A stretch of 64,000 bases of DNA, from positions 1,426,001 through 1,490,000 of the forward strand of contig NC_084890.1 of assembly GCF_958979055.1 (NCBI RefSeq), given 5' to 3'. Of the stretch, positions 10,427-23,500 are shown one piece after another (within the stretch, counting starts at the first letter, position 1; every line of letters starts with the position of its first letter). The notes under the pieces were generated by a model. That model made no database searches. It was given only the letters and a program-made list of their open reading frames with translations, and was not told the origin of the DNA. Position numbers and translations under genes: made by a program. This DNA is from Alnus glutinosa (Eukaryota > Streptophyta > Magnoliopsida > Fagales > Betulaceae).

Positions 10427-13400
10427 ATGAATCTCCTCTTTTGGAATATTAGGGGATTGAATATGCCCCTAAAACAAAAGGAGGTTAAGAAGATGGTGAA
10501 AAGACTTAGAATTTCCATTCTTTGTCTTGTGGAAACTCAGGTGAAACAGGAAAATTTCTTGAGAATTATTGCTTCCATGCTTCCAGGGTGGGAAGTTATT
10601 AATAACTATTCTACTCACATTTTAGGGAAGATTTGGGTTTGCTGGGACCCGGGTATCTCCTCCCTTAAGATTATGGATATCCATAAGCAAGTTATAACTT
10701 GCCAAGTGGACTCTGGTGTTACTGGTTGTTGATGATATTTCTGGGCCGGTGACGTGGCATCATCAGAGACGTCCCTTCATCCGCGCCCTGACCTGCAAAA
10801 CAGGAAAGACCCGCCGGGGGGTGGCCGGCGGAGCCTCCTCCGACGATCAAGTCAGTCCAGTGTTTGTAAGAAGAGGAGAGAGGGAGAGAAGATCTCAAAG
10901 AAAAATGAATTGCCCTTTAATAATTTCTATACTCCCTTTTTATACCCCTATGTGCTATATGTCTCTTTTACCCCTGTCAAGCACAGGGCTCCATGTAGAC
11001 GTCTCATATCTTCCTTGACTTGATTTGACTGGTTTCATAAATATTGAAGGCTTCCTGCGACTAAGGTCATTGTCCGGGGACCAATCCTTTCCGTTGTCCG
11101 AAATCCCAATTGGAGGGCAAATCTGGCCCCACCTCGGGTAGGGGAGGAATATTCCTCAACACTGGTTTTCCTTGGGTGTTCTCGGTGGTTTATGGTGCTA
11201 ATCAGGGACTGGACAGAAGAGGTTTGTTGCAGAGATTGAATTGTCTTAAAAATTCTACTGGGAGTTTTCCTTGGCTCATAGCAGGGGACTTTAATGTAGT
11301 TCAGACAACTCATGAAAAATGGGGTTCAACTGGGCTTAATTGTTATGAAAAGGAGTTTGATGATTGTGCTATAAACCTGGAAGTGGATGATTTAGCTTAT
11401 TCTGGTTCTTTTCATACTTGGACAAATAAGCAATCAGGTCCAGCTTTTGTCTCAAGAAAGTTGGATAGGGTTATGGCTAATATTCATTGGTTGCAACAGC
11501 TTGGTAACTCCTCTGTGGAGTTTTTGGAAAGGGGTTTATCTGACCATTCTCCCTCTTTTGTTTCTGTGGCAAGGTATGTTAGCTATGGGCCTAAACCCTT
11601 TAAATTTTTTAACTTCTGGGCTGAACACCCTCATTTTCTGGATTGGGTTAGTAATGGTTGGAAGGTTGTAGTTTCTGGCTATGCTATGTTCAGATTGTAT
11701 TCTAGATTAAAATCTGTTAAGGGCATTCTTAAGATTAAAAATCTAGAGGTCTTTGGTGGCCTTAGTCAGAAGGTTATTCAAGCAAGGCAGAATCTTGCTG
11801 CTGCTCAAGCTGCTTTCTTATCTTCTGGGGGGAGTTTGGAGTGCCAACGGAAGGAGAGGGAGTGTCTTCATCACTTCATCTCAGTCTCTACTGCAGAAGA
11901 AAACTTCCTTAAGCAGAAGTCCAGGAATAGATGGTTGAATCTGGGTGATGGAAATAACTCTTTTTTCCATAATTCAGTTAAGGTTAGGAACTCTTCAAAT
12001 CTTATTAAAAGTCTAAAGGATGAGGATGGGAATTGTATTTCTGATTTCCAGCAGATTAAAGAGGTAGCTTCTGATTTCTATCAAAAGCTTATTGGGAGCT
12101 CTAATCATGTTTTTTCCCAAGCTAAAGCTAATAGGATTTCTGATCTTATAAAGAAGCAGTTTTCTACAGCTACTGTTGTTGGGATGAAAGCTGATATAAC
12201 TAGAGCTGAAGTGCAGAAAGTCATTTTTTCCGTGAGCAAGAATAAGGCTCTAGGCCCGGATGGGTTTTCTGCATGCTTTTATCACAAAGCTTGGCCTATC
12301 ATTGGTGATGATGTGTGTGATGCGGTGATGGAATTTTTTCAATTTGGCCATCTGCTTAAGTAGGTCAATTCTACTATTATTACTCTTGTCCCCAAGAAGA
12401 AGAATCCATCTACTATGGGGGATTATCGTCCCATCTCTTGTTGTAATATCATTTACAAATGTATTACTAAAATTTTGGCTAATAGGATGATCCCGGGGTT
12501 GGAGGAAGTTATTAGCTCTAACCAAGGTGCTTTCATTCCTGGTCGGGGTTTAGCTGAAAACATTTTGTTGGCACAAGAGATTGTGACTGATTATCACAAG
12601 GAAAAGGGGAAAGCTCGTTGTACTCTAAAGGTTGATTTAATGAAAGCTTATGATTCCTTGAGTTGGGAGTATATTTTGCATTGCCTACAAGTTTTTGGAG
12701 CTCCTTCTAGATACATTGGTTGGATCCGGGAATGTATAACTAGCCCTGGCTTCTCTATTTCCCTTAATGGGACGTTGGTTGGTTACTTTAAAGGAAAAAA
12801 AAGGTCTAAGGCAAGGGGATCCTCTTTCCCCTTACCTTTTTGTGCTAGCTATGGAGGGCCTTTCTCTCTTGTTAGGAGAGGCTAGTTCCAGCTCTCTTTT
12901 TAGCTATCATCCTAGGTGCAGTTTGTTAAAACTTACTCACCTTTGCTTTGCGGATGATCTTCTGATCTTCTCTAGGGCTAATTCAGATTCTGTGCAGTGC
13001 ATCCTCAAAGTGCTTGCTGAATTTGAAGACATTTCAGGGTTAAGAGCTAATCCTTCTAAAAGCTCGGTCTTCATAGCTGGTGTTCCTCCTATTGTGAAGC
13101 AGTCTATTCTTCATTTGCTGCACATGCCGGAAGGTGTTCTCCCTGTGAGGTATCTTGGCGTTCCTCTCATCACCAAACGACTCTCTGCTAAGAATTGTGA
13201 TTGCCTTATCTCAAAAATTTCCTCTAGAATCGATTCTTGGTTAGTAAGGAAGCTGTCTTTTGCAGGAAGATTACAACTTCTTTCCTCTGTTTTGGTTAGT
13301 CTGCAAATGTCTTGGGCCCGAATCTTTGTTTTGCCTAAGAAGGTGGTACAGCTTTTGGAACAAAAATTTAATAGGCTCCTTTGGTCTGGCAGTGATGTAA

Positions 13401-14456
13401 AGGCAAAGGCCAAAGTCTCTTGGGGTAATCTTTGTTATCCTAAGAAGGAGGGAGGGTTAGGGCTTAAAAGAGTTGCTGATTGGAATCTAGCCTCTATGTT
13501 AAATCATATTTGGAGTTTGTTTACTAAGGCTGGATCTTTGTGGGTGGCATGGATTAATTTGAATTGGCTTAGAGGTAGAAGTCTTTGGCAGGTTCCAGTT
13601 CCACAATCTTGCTCTTGGAGTTGGAAGAAGCTTCTCAAGATAAGGGAGGTTGCCAAGACTTTTATCCGATTTCAGGTGGGGGATGGGAGTAGAATTTTTC
13701 TCTGGCATGATCATTGGCACCCTGCAGGTTATTTGTTGGAGAGCTATGGTTATTGTGTGCTATATGATTCTGGGCTTTCTAAGGATGCTAGACTTTCTTC
13801 TATTATAAAAAATAAGGACTGGTTTTGGCAAGGGGTTAGATCAAATGACTTAGTTGCCAGAGTCGGCTTCCTGAAATTACATTTGGGGTTTCTGATGTAC
13901 CCCTTTGGAAGTCTAGTAATGGTAAATACTCATGTGCTGCCACTTGGGATAATCTTAGGAATAAGCTTCCAGAAGTTTATTGGTGGAGATTGGTTTGGTT
14001 CTCTTTAGCTATTCCTAAACACTCTTTCCTTTGCTGGCTAGTTGGGGGTTTAGTGGTAATCTGAACTATCTTTTTTGTTATGGTTGCATTGAGTGCAGAG
14101 ATTATATTTTTTTTAGTTGCAGCTTCAGCCGCAGGATTTGGAGGGCTGCTATGAAGGCTTGTGGTTTTGCTGATCCCCCTTGCTGTTGGGATGATGTTGT
14201 GGATTGGGGCATCTCTAAATTCGATGGTAAGAGCTTGCAGGCCTATTTAAGACGTTTGTGTTTTAGCTCGGCGATGTATCATTTCTGGAAGCATCGAAAT
14301 GATCTCCAGCATGGAAATATACCGAGTTCAGAGGAAGCCATTTTGATCCAGATTTTCTGGGATGTTCGAACCAGAATTCTAGCTAAAGGAAGGTTTAAAA
14401 GTTTATCTTCTTGTTTAGAGTTGGTGTATAGGTGGAATCTTCATTCATTGTTGTAA
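10427..14456 (+). pseudogene. LINE ORF2 (endonuclease / reverse transcriptase), degraded
   Basis: Domains in order: apurinic-type endonuclease starting MNLLFWNIRGLN (10427), interrupted at 10727-11161, then resuming with AGDFNVV (near 11280) and SDHSP (near 11540); reverse transcriptase with DYRPISCCN (near 12420), SKNKALGPDGF (near 12235), LRQGDPLSPYLF (near 12807) and the catalytic FADD box (near 12950); then a zinc-binding RVT C-terminal region (to about 14456). Lesions include the LTR insertion, a TAG at 12361-12363, a frameshift near 12790-12800 in an A-run, another near 13890 and a frame break near 14008-14030. It is not functional. Confidence 0.9.
10727..11161 (-). mobile_element. Solo LTR, family S, copy 2, inside the LINE
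   Basis: 435 bp, TGTTGATG to CTCAACA on the plus strand, with the 5-bp duplication CTGGT on both sides (10722-10726 and 11162-11166). It is the reverse-oriented homologue of 8610-9041 (shared GGTGACGTGGCATCATCAGA). Removing it rejoins the LINE endonuclease frame. The open frames inside it (10716-11023) are accidental. Confidence 0.9.
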
Positions 14457-14492
14457 TCTGGATAGTCTCAGTTGAGTAGTTGTTTGAAGTAT

Positions 14493-15006
14493 TGTAACGA
14501 CCCAAGGAAAAGCACTAGCCACATCTGCGCTATCACTCCAAAAGGACTAGTCAATTTGAAGCTTTTCCAAGAATCCATTATAAAGCCCAGTTTCACCTAG
14601 TAACTAGGCAATGTGGGACTTAACACCCATGAGTATCTTTATAAACTACTCACTCTGTGAACTATTCATCTCTTCCCAATATGGGACCGGAGTGTTACAA
14701 ACTCCCCTCCTTAAACCCCTGACGTCCCCGTCAGGGTCATGTCATGCGGTGCTCCAGTACCACATGACCTGGCGTTACTAGGTGGCTCTGATACCATTTT
14801 GTAACGACCCAAGGAAAAACACTAGCCACATCTGCGCTATCACTCCAAAAGGACTAGTCAATTTGAAACTTTTCCAAGAATCCATTATAAAGCCCAGTTT
14901 CACCTAGTAACTAGGCAATGTGGGACTTAACACCCATGAGTATCTTTATAAACTACTCACTCTGTGAACTATTCATCTCTTCCCAATATGGGACCGGAGT
15001 GTTACA
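14493..15006 (-). mobile_element. TRIM (small LTR retrotransposon), complete, 514 bp
   Basis: Two 207-bp LTRs (14493-14699 and 14800-15006) flank a 100-bp interior. The 5-bp duplication AGTAT lies on both sides (14488-14492 and 15007-15011). Next to the right LTR the minus strand shows TGGTATCAGAGCC, the initiator-Met primer-binding site; next to the left LTR it shows a purine tract (AAGGAGGGGAG). LTRs differ at only about two positions, so insertion is recent. No coding capacity: it would depend on another element's proteins. Confidence 0.95.
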
Positions 15007-15872
15007 AGTATACTGCTTGTTTGTTGCAGTAGGAGTTTTTTGGTTGGGGTCTGCTGTTCGCTCCCATGTGAGTCATGTTTGTGGACGCGGGCCAGATTTT
15101 TTTCTGGCGTGTAATTGTGGGTGTGCTTGTTCTATAAAATTTTGGTTCATCTAAAAAAAAAAAATCACCAAACCTCTTTTCCAATGGGCGAAGAGATGCT
15201 AACCAGCTTAATTTCCTAAGACAATAGCAGGTGCACAACTTTGAGTTTTGCTTATATATGACTTTTGCTTGGTTGTCGGGAAAATTATGGGAAAAAGGAA
15301 AAGAAAATCAAGCGAAGGAAGAAGACTATGTGTTTGTGTTATTGCTTGAGAGAAAGAGAGATAAAGAGAGAGGGCTTGTTGTGTCCTCAATGTGAGTGTC
15401 AGATCCCCGTTCTACCTGTAGGTTTATGAAAAAATTTGGAATGGCAACCATTACTAGTTAACCTTTGACCGGGTTGATATAAATAGCATTTGGTTTTTAT
15501 TGATTTCTTGATATGTAGTCTCTCTAATGGAGTTGCAATTTATGACTTTCTTATTATATTGCCCTACTGCTCAAGGAAGTAGTCCAAATTGATAATATAT
15601 GAATTCATTTTAGTTATAGAACTAGGAAGAGAATGTAAAGAAAATAGCATAATATAACCTCTCTAATGCATCATGATTTATTTTTTATTTTTGGTAAGCA
15701 AGATAAAATTTCATTTAGAAAAAGAAACAACGTATACAAGGAAGTGAGCAACCCAATACTATAAATATAATGTTATAAAAAATCATAAAAAAACTTGAAA
15801 CGGGTCAACAAATTGGTATGATCCAATTAATAGCTTCTTGGTCCATTAAAAACAGAAGTTTTTAAAACAATC

Positions 15873-17277
15873 CAGTGATTGGACTACTTGAAGGTAAATC
15901 TTGGGTGTTTGCTAGGGGTCAAAAGGAGGGCAATTAATAACCGTTCTAAAATTGGTTGGACTAAAACCATTAGAGACCGCCCTGCCCCACGACAATATTG
16001 CTAGAGCAAGGTGGAGCTCATTTGTAAATATGCATGAGACATCCAATCTTGCACATCTCCATGATGATAAAAAAAAAATTAAAAAATTAAAAAAAAATAA
16101 TAATAATAAAATTTTAAAAAGGAGCACTTGCAATTGAGAAATAGCAAATTAAGGCAAAAAAAAAGAAGAAGGTGAATAATGTATAAAAATGTCATAGATT
16201 TGTAGTGTGAGGGCGGTGCATTAAACACATACGTATGGGAAATGGCGCACAGGGCGCACGCACAGTGAAAAAGGGGTGGAGAAGGGGGACAATAGGTGGG
16301 TGATGGTGGTGGGTAGAAGGCAATAGATCTCGTCTTCAAAACAAAGAAAAAGTATGAAGAAAATAAGAAGAGGGAAGCAGCTCAACTTGGCCTGGCAGGA
16401 GATCGACCCCTTGTTCCACTTTTAATCCATCTCAATTTTGCAATGTGAATTCGCGTATTGCGGATGTTGTTGACTATAGTGCTTCCACCTGGACCTACTT
16501 CTCCAAACAAAAAAACCAAAAAAAAAAAATCCTCGACACCTCTATTTCACAAAACTATTCCTTTAGGTGGCAGCTTGCTCATATTTATTAGTGTATTCAA
16601 TGGGATTTTTTTTTTTTTTTTTGACTATTCACTTTTTCAAAACAACTAACATCTCTTTTTATCTTAACTATCAATTTTTATTATTTTATTTAAATCATTT
16701 TTTTTTTTTTATAAAAGCACTTATATTTCAAAGTGACGGACCTTGTTCATGTCTTATTAGGAGTAAAAAGGGTTTTTTTATAATTCAATTTTTAGAGTAA
16801 AGTAACAATAAATATACAGCTAAATTTCACCAAAGTCGCCAAAATCAATATTTTAACCTGCTAAAATAACCAATGACTAGATGTGTGAATGTAAATTTAT
16901 AAACCACAAAAATTTGTATAAAATTCGAACCGACTAATTTGAAGGATCTCGTCCTCTGGCTGAGTCTGGCATAACTTCCTTGATAAGTAGCGGTACAGAT
17001 GGTATTTACGGTGATTTCAGAGTACATATTCTTCTACATATGATCGAGAAGAGAAAAATCTACGTAGAAATCATACAAAAACACCGATCATCTGCGTGCC
17101 TACTCAGCAGATAGTGGCCCCCCATCTCCTATGTACTCCAATTCCAAGAAGTCTATGCAAATCAACGGTAAAAAAAGGCCCAAACAATCAACCATATAAG
17201 CACCCACGAAAAACCCATGTGTTCCGCTCATACCTAAACAACTCCAAGTACTCTCATTTAAGCTAACCTTCAATTTC
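15873..17277. other. Intergenic, upstream of UPL5
   Basis: AT-rich, with several A or T homopolymers (16069-16115, 16604-16622, 16700-16712) and no recognisable gene. The last few hundred bases presumably include UPL5 distal promoter elements, which cannot be assigned by eye. Confidence 0.4.
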
Positions 17278-17297
17278 TATATATATATATATATACA
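17278..17297 (+). promoter_or_regulatory. Possible TATA region of UPL5
   Basis: A run of TA dinucleotides ending near 17297 lies about 205 bp before the UPL5 start codon. Position and orientation fit a TATA element, but it may be only a short microsatellite. Confidence 0.35.
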
Positions 17298-17500
17298 ATA
17301 GCGTAAGATGACAGTCTTTGTTGAAGACGGCTGTGAAACTAAAAGCCCAGACGGCAATTTCGATCAATCCGTCTTACTTTTTTCCTCTCTCCAAGAGAGA
17401 ACTGATCTCCCTAGGTTTTCCCCTTGGCTAAGCTTTTCCATGCGCTCTCCCGCACCGTTCCTCTGACTACTCCTTCACTGGCGGCGGGGGCCCACCGTAA

Positions 17501-20500
17501 ATGTCTCTCGTGCAAACCTCCACCGTAGATTGCGTCCCCCAGCGCACCGGCACCGCCTCCACCACCACCACCATCAACGCGATCATCACCGCCGTCGATC
17601 AGCCGCGGCTCTCGTCGAAACGCAAACTGGACGACTATGGTGACGACGAGAACGACGACGTTTTCTCCGAGTTTGTCTCCGTCAGAATGAGGAAAGACGA
17701 ACCCAACGCCGTTCACTCCTCTTCCGACGCGCCATCCCACGCCGTTACCGCCACCAACGCCACAACCTCTCAGTTCAACCCTAGGGTTCCCGATGCCCGA
17801 TCGGCCTCGCGCGCGTGCGCGGTCCAGACCGAGTTGACTCAGTCCGCGTCGCGGTTACAGTTCTTCATAAGGATGATCTCCGAGGGGAAAACTATGGTAA
17901 TCCAAGCCAACACGCACGACACCGTGCGATCGGTCCACGATCGAATCCAATTGCACACCGGGATTCCGGTGCACGAGCAGAGACTGATATACCGAGGAAG
18001 GCAGCTCCAGGCGGAGCGATCTCTTGGCGATTGCAACATCCAAAACGACGCCGGACTGCAATTGGTTGGCCGTATGCGCAGCACAGAGCACCCTCACGCC
18101 TGGCAAGTCATCAACGACATCGTTTCGGTGGTGTGCCGCCTCTGCCGAGGCGAACCGTTCACTACAGCTGTGAAATACATCAAAGTCAGGATGACGGAGT
18201 TCTTGACAGTGACGCCGAAGGACGAGGAGCAATTGGCCTCTGGCCATTTGCAGATATTCTTATTATCTTCGGCTCCGGCAGCGTTGGTGATGCTCTATAT
18301 GTCGCCGATTAAAGGTAACAAAGACTGTGCCGAAAGCTCAATTAGGCATTTTTTGAATTCAAGCCGAAATTCGTTGCCGAAACAGTATCATAATTATTGT
18401 GCACCTATAGTTTTAGAGTTTTGTAAGTTGCTTAGAAGAGCTGCAAATGAGGATCCTTTATATTTATCGTGTCGGAGTACACTTGGGTCGTTGTTGGAAT
18501 CAATTGGGTCCCCGGAGAGCACTAAGGGAGTGATTGTGATGCAGGAGATTTTCCCGTTTGTTAGTGAACTGGCGAGTAGTTTGTCTAGGGACTTAGGTTT
18601 GAGTATGGAGTCTCCCACAGGCGCGGGGCCACAGTTGGGTGATGTTCGCGATTTTGCTGCTTTCTTGCTCCCTCTGCGGTATGCAATCACAGAACAATTT
18701 GGGTTTCGGGGACCAAATCCCGTGTCGGTGGGTGGTACAGAGCCTAAGCATCCATTGTATGGGGAAGAGATTGAGTTTCTTCACCTTTTGTTTATTGATT
18801 TGTTGAAGAGAATGGGGGAATGCCTCCACAAGATGGAGGAGTGCTTGGCTGTAAAACACAAGGGGGAAGGTGAGAATATTTATTCTGGTTGGTCTCAATA
18901 TCTTGCCATATTGAAGGAGCTGCATAGCATTTCCAAACTTTATCAGGGCGCTGAAGATGAATTTTGGACAGTTTTGAGGCTTGGAAAGTCTTCACTATGT
19001 GCGTTGATTGTCAGATATGCAAAGCGAACTGATGATCATCAGTGGCTTCTTGAGCGAAAGGATGTGACTGATTTTGAATCTAGGAGGCATTTGGCAATGA
19101 TGATGTTTCCAGAGGTAAAAGAAGACTATGAGGAGCTGCATGAGATGCTCATTGACAGGTCTCAATTGCTGGCAGAATCGTTTGAGTATATAGCACGGGC
19201 AGATGCTGAGTCTCTACATGCTGGTCTCTTTATGGAATTCAAAAACGAGGAAGCTACAGGTCCAGGTGTATTGCGGGAGTGGTTTTTTTTGGTATGCCAA
19301 GCTATATTTAATCCACAGAACGCGCTCTTTGTAGCATGCCCAAATGATCGTAGAAGGTTTTATCCAAGTCCAGGTAAGCTTCAGTTGGCTTTTAATAGAT
19401 TGTTTTTGTTGTTTTGTTTTGTTTGAGAGGGGGGTGGGGATATGCTACATGATAAGTGATTGAGTTAAACCTGTTGCATTGCTCTTATGTAATTGTTGAA
19501 ATATGATATGGGTATAGACTGAAGAATTTGGTATTTAAAAATGAAGATTTGTACACTCCTCTATACTATGGCTGTGGAGGTGGGGATGCCGCCTACCTTG
19601 GTTTTCTAAGGAAAGTATCCCAATTATTTTTTATGGGCCTGCTGAATCCGAAGTGAGATTAGTTGATTTCTTAGAACGGTGTAGTTTACTTAAAGTTTTT
19701 AAACAGATACTGGTCTATCAAATAGAGTAGCAAGTCTTTTTACTGGGGTGTGTTGTATCTATAAGAGAATTTTTAATCCGCTATGATGTGGTATAATCCC
19801 ATAGAACCACATACAATCATAGTCATACTTATTTGTTAATCTTTATCTTTGCTTAGTGGCGTCTATTAGGAGCCAAGTGTGCTTGACATATATGGTTAAT
19901 TTACAGAGAAGTTGGAATTACGACTGGTATTGCGGCCAGAACACTAATTATGGGCATGTTTATTATATGTTGAATCTTTTTGTGTTCATTTTCATTTGCT
20001 TAAGTTCTATGGATGATTAGAATCATATGGAGAATGGAGATTATATAAACATGAGTCTTGTGGAAGTCCTTTGTTTGTTGTGCTAGGTGCTATGGTTCTT
20101 TTTATGTTGATGAAGGATTGAAAGATGATAGTGATGACTATTAGAGAGGCTCTTAGTAGATAGTGGTTATGATATGTTCTAGTTCTACAAGTTAATTTAA
20201 ACTTGGGGTAGCTGATACTTTATTGATACACAAAAGTGATGCATCAACGATTTAGGAAAAGTGTTGGTTACATTTGCATTATTATCCTAAAAAAACTAGT
20301 CAAAGTTATAATTGGAGCTTTGCAGAGTCACTTATATAGCTCAGTCTCATCTAATAAAGAACTAATGTGGGATCTAGCACCCATACAATACCTTCATAAT
20401 CCAATCCACTTACTCAATGTGAGAATTATTCTTTTGGGTTATCACTATCTCCTTTGCTAAAATCCCGACGTTCACATCAGGGCTTACATCACGCCATACT

Positions 20501-23500
20501 GCCCCATTGCAACTTGGTGTTACTAGATTGATTTTCATATCATTCACCCAAAAAAAAAAAAAAAAGGATTGATTTTGATATCATTTGTCATGAATCAAGG
20601 AAAGCACTAGCCATATCTGTGTTATTATTAAAAAAGGACTTGTCAATCCACCCACGAAATGTGAGACTCAACTTTTTCAAGAGTCACAAACAAAGTTCCA
20701 ATAACCAAAATAGAAGTTTGGGTTATCACAATCTCCTCTACTAAAATCCATAACATTCACATCAAGGCTTACATCACGTCACAGTGCCCCAACGCAACTT
20801 GGTGTTACTAGATTGATTTTGGTATCATTTGCCACGACTAAAGGAAATCACTAATCACATTTGTACTATTAATCGAAAGGACTAGTAAAATTTACCATTG
20901 AAACTCTCTAGAGTCATTTATATAGCTCAATCTCATTTAATGAGGAACCAATGTTGAACTTATAACCTATGCAATACCTTTGCAATCCACCCACTGAATT
21001 TGAGACTTAACTTTCTAAAGTGTCACAGTCAATGTTCCAATAACAAAATAGAAGATGATTATCAACAGAATCAAAATTACGAAAAATAGGTTTAGAAGTG
21101 AAATCAGTTCTAATATGTACATGGAATGTATATTTATTAAAAATAATAATAATAATCTAAAATTCATGTAGAATGCAAGGTTATCATGATGAAGATTATG
21201 TGCTTTCAATTCCTATACAACCTTAAGTACTGAAAATTTTCATGGAATGTCAAAATCACAATGGCATGGATACTCTAGATGCATGGTACAAACTAACTAC
21301 AGAATCGTTGACTGTGAATGAGACCGTATTGCCCCCTTTCCACAAGATGAAAAGCAATTATTTCTGGAACAAGCTGTTCGATATTGTGATATCAGTTCAA
21401 TCGCAGGGTAACTGCCATGGAATCTGTTTGGTATTGCTCTTTCTTTTCGGAAGTTGTATTCTCATGCAGAATTTCCTTGCTTTAGCTTTCTGTATCATGC
21501 TTCTATTTCTGCTGGAATATTCTAGACTTGGTAAAAATTATTTCATGTTCTGTTTTAGTAATTAAATTTTGTGGAGGCAAAGAATCTTTTTTTTTTTTTA
21601 ATCCAAAGAGAATTATGATCAGTTTATCCATTGTCTTGTGCGTGCAGCATCTAAGGTGGATCCCTTGCACCTTGACTATTTCAAGTTCTCTGGTCGGGTG
21701 ATTGCATTAGCTTTGATGCACAAAGTTCAAGTAGGCATTGTCTTTGATCGTGCCTTCTTCTTGCAATTAGCTGGAAAGTACATTTCCTTGGAAGATATAA
21801 AGGATACAGATCCATGTTTGTATAGTAGCTGCAAGCAGATTCTGGAGATGGATTCTGATTTTATTGATTCAGATGCATTAGGACTAACATTTGTTAGAGA
21901 AGTTGAGGAGTTAGGATCCAGAAAAGTCGTGGAGCTTTGCCCTGGTGGGAAAAGTATTGTTGTGAATAGCAATAACAGAGAAGAATATGTTAGACTTCTT
22001 ATTGAGCATCGCTTTGTCACATCTATCTCAGAACAGGTAAAACATTTTGCTCAAGGTTTTGGTGATATTCTTTGCAACTTCGGGCTCCAGAAGTTCTTTT
22101 TCCAAAGTTTAGAGCTGGAAGATCTTGATTGGATGCTTTATGGAAGTGAAACTGCTCTCTGTGTTGATGATTGGAAGGCACATACCGAGTACAATGGCTA
22201 CAAAGAAACTGATCCTCAGATATTCTGGTTCTGGAAGGTAATTGCTTGCTGGATTTTACTTTTATTAACTCTACATTGGTTTTCTTTGAAAGTCTAGTTA
22301 GTCTTTTCTCTTGTGTTTCCAGATTTTCTATTAATTTCTTTTAGCAAATGTTAAGATTAGTTCCTGTACTTAATAATGTGGGCTGCTTTTTGGGTGAAGT
22401 CTTATTTGCGGGGAAGGTTACATGCGTTTTTGTGCTCTTCTCCCAAATATTTTTCTTTGAAGTCGATTTGGTTCATCTTTTATCGTTCTCTCTCAGTTTC
22501 ATGATTGGCATTTCATGCCTGCAGCCCTGCCAGACCTTTCCTTGTTTATCAAGAGATCCACTGATTATCATGTACCGCCTTTCTTTCCTCTCGCTTAATG
22601 TTATGAAACATATCTTTTATATGCTGGGTTCCTTTGAATGCCTATAATTCCTTGACCATTTCGTATGGCTTAAACAGGGTGAGTTTATTCTTTGTAACTT
22701 GTGTGTGCATATGCTTATATTTGTAGTGCTGCATAATAATGGAAGTTAGAAGCTAAATCTGTATGATTATCATTGATTCTTGCATGGTTTACAATATGAA
22801 GTTAGAGTTCGATGAGATGAATAATAATCACAATCTTCATTAGGAAATTTGGGGGGCTACTTTGATTCTATATGCAACATTTTTACATACCTTCTTAAGG
22901 TCATGTCGTTGAGTAGGAGGTACCGTTGTTGAGGCCATTTGCGGTTGAAGTAGGGCATGATTGATGAGGTTGAGAAGTACTTCTAGAAAATCGTATGACA
23001 TATTTGAGCAACATATACATTTAAGAGCCAAAGGGAAAAGGTTAAAAGATGGACATAGGACTGATATGAAATTCATTGCTATCATAGCTTTTTTTCTTGT
23101 CGTGCTTAAATAATCTTTTACACAGAAGTCTGCAAGGAAGTTTTTTCTTAATCATATTTGCTTTTACTTCTTTTTGTTGGGTTTAGTTGGTTGTGTTAGA
23201 TTGGCTCCTTAATAAGAGGTTAACTATATGATGGACTTGATGAATGTGTTGTGGTTTGCTATAGCCTGGAGATGTTAGATCACCTTGGAATCATTGTCCT
23301 TTGCCTATCACATCTTAGCTTCTTGTTATGCCTGAACTGGATGACTTGGGACCTTCAGTTCATCCTATGTTGATGGTGAAAATTGTGAAGAATGACTGCC
23401 TGAACCTTTTTTTATTTTATTATTTGGAAATTGACTTTTTAAAGATTGAAAATATTAAAGGTGGTACCTTAGGCTAATGGCCATTGGCGCCAAATGGCAT

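Larger units (their letters stand above)
10399..15163 (+). mobile_element. L1-type LINE, 5'-truncated, with two later insertions
   Basis: A 17-bp target duplication ATCACCAAACCTCTTTT (10382-10398 and 15164-15180) and a terminal A-run (15153-15163) define it. It starts just upstream of ORF2, so ORF1 is missing. Net of the nested solo LTR and TRIM it is about 3.8 kb. Confidence 0.92.
9953..15872. repeat. Segmental duplication, copy 2, split by a LINE
   Basis: 9953-10398 and 15181-15872 together match copy 1 (7011-8185). The LINE at 10399-15163 separates the two parts, with a 17-bp target duplication. Small differences are spread along the copies, suggesting the duplication is not very recent. 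Confidence 0.7.

Noticed and set aside
10716-11023. Two overlapping open frames of about 100 and 89 codons
   Set aside because: They lie inside a solo LTR.
14493-15006. Possible CRISPR-like or simple tandem duplication
   Set aside because: The repeats have LTR ends, a primer-binding site, a purine tract and a 5-bp target duplication, so a TRIM explains them better.
16079-16339. Minus-strand frame with hydrophobic residues
   Set aside because: Low-complexity translation of A-rich sequence; no homology recognised.
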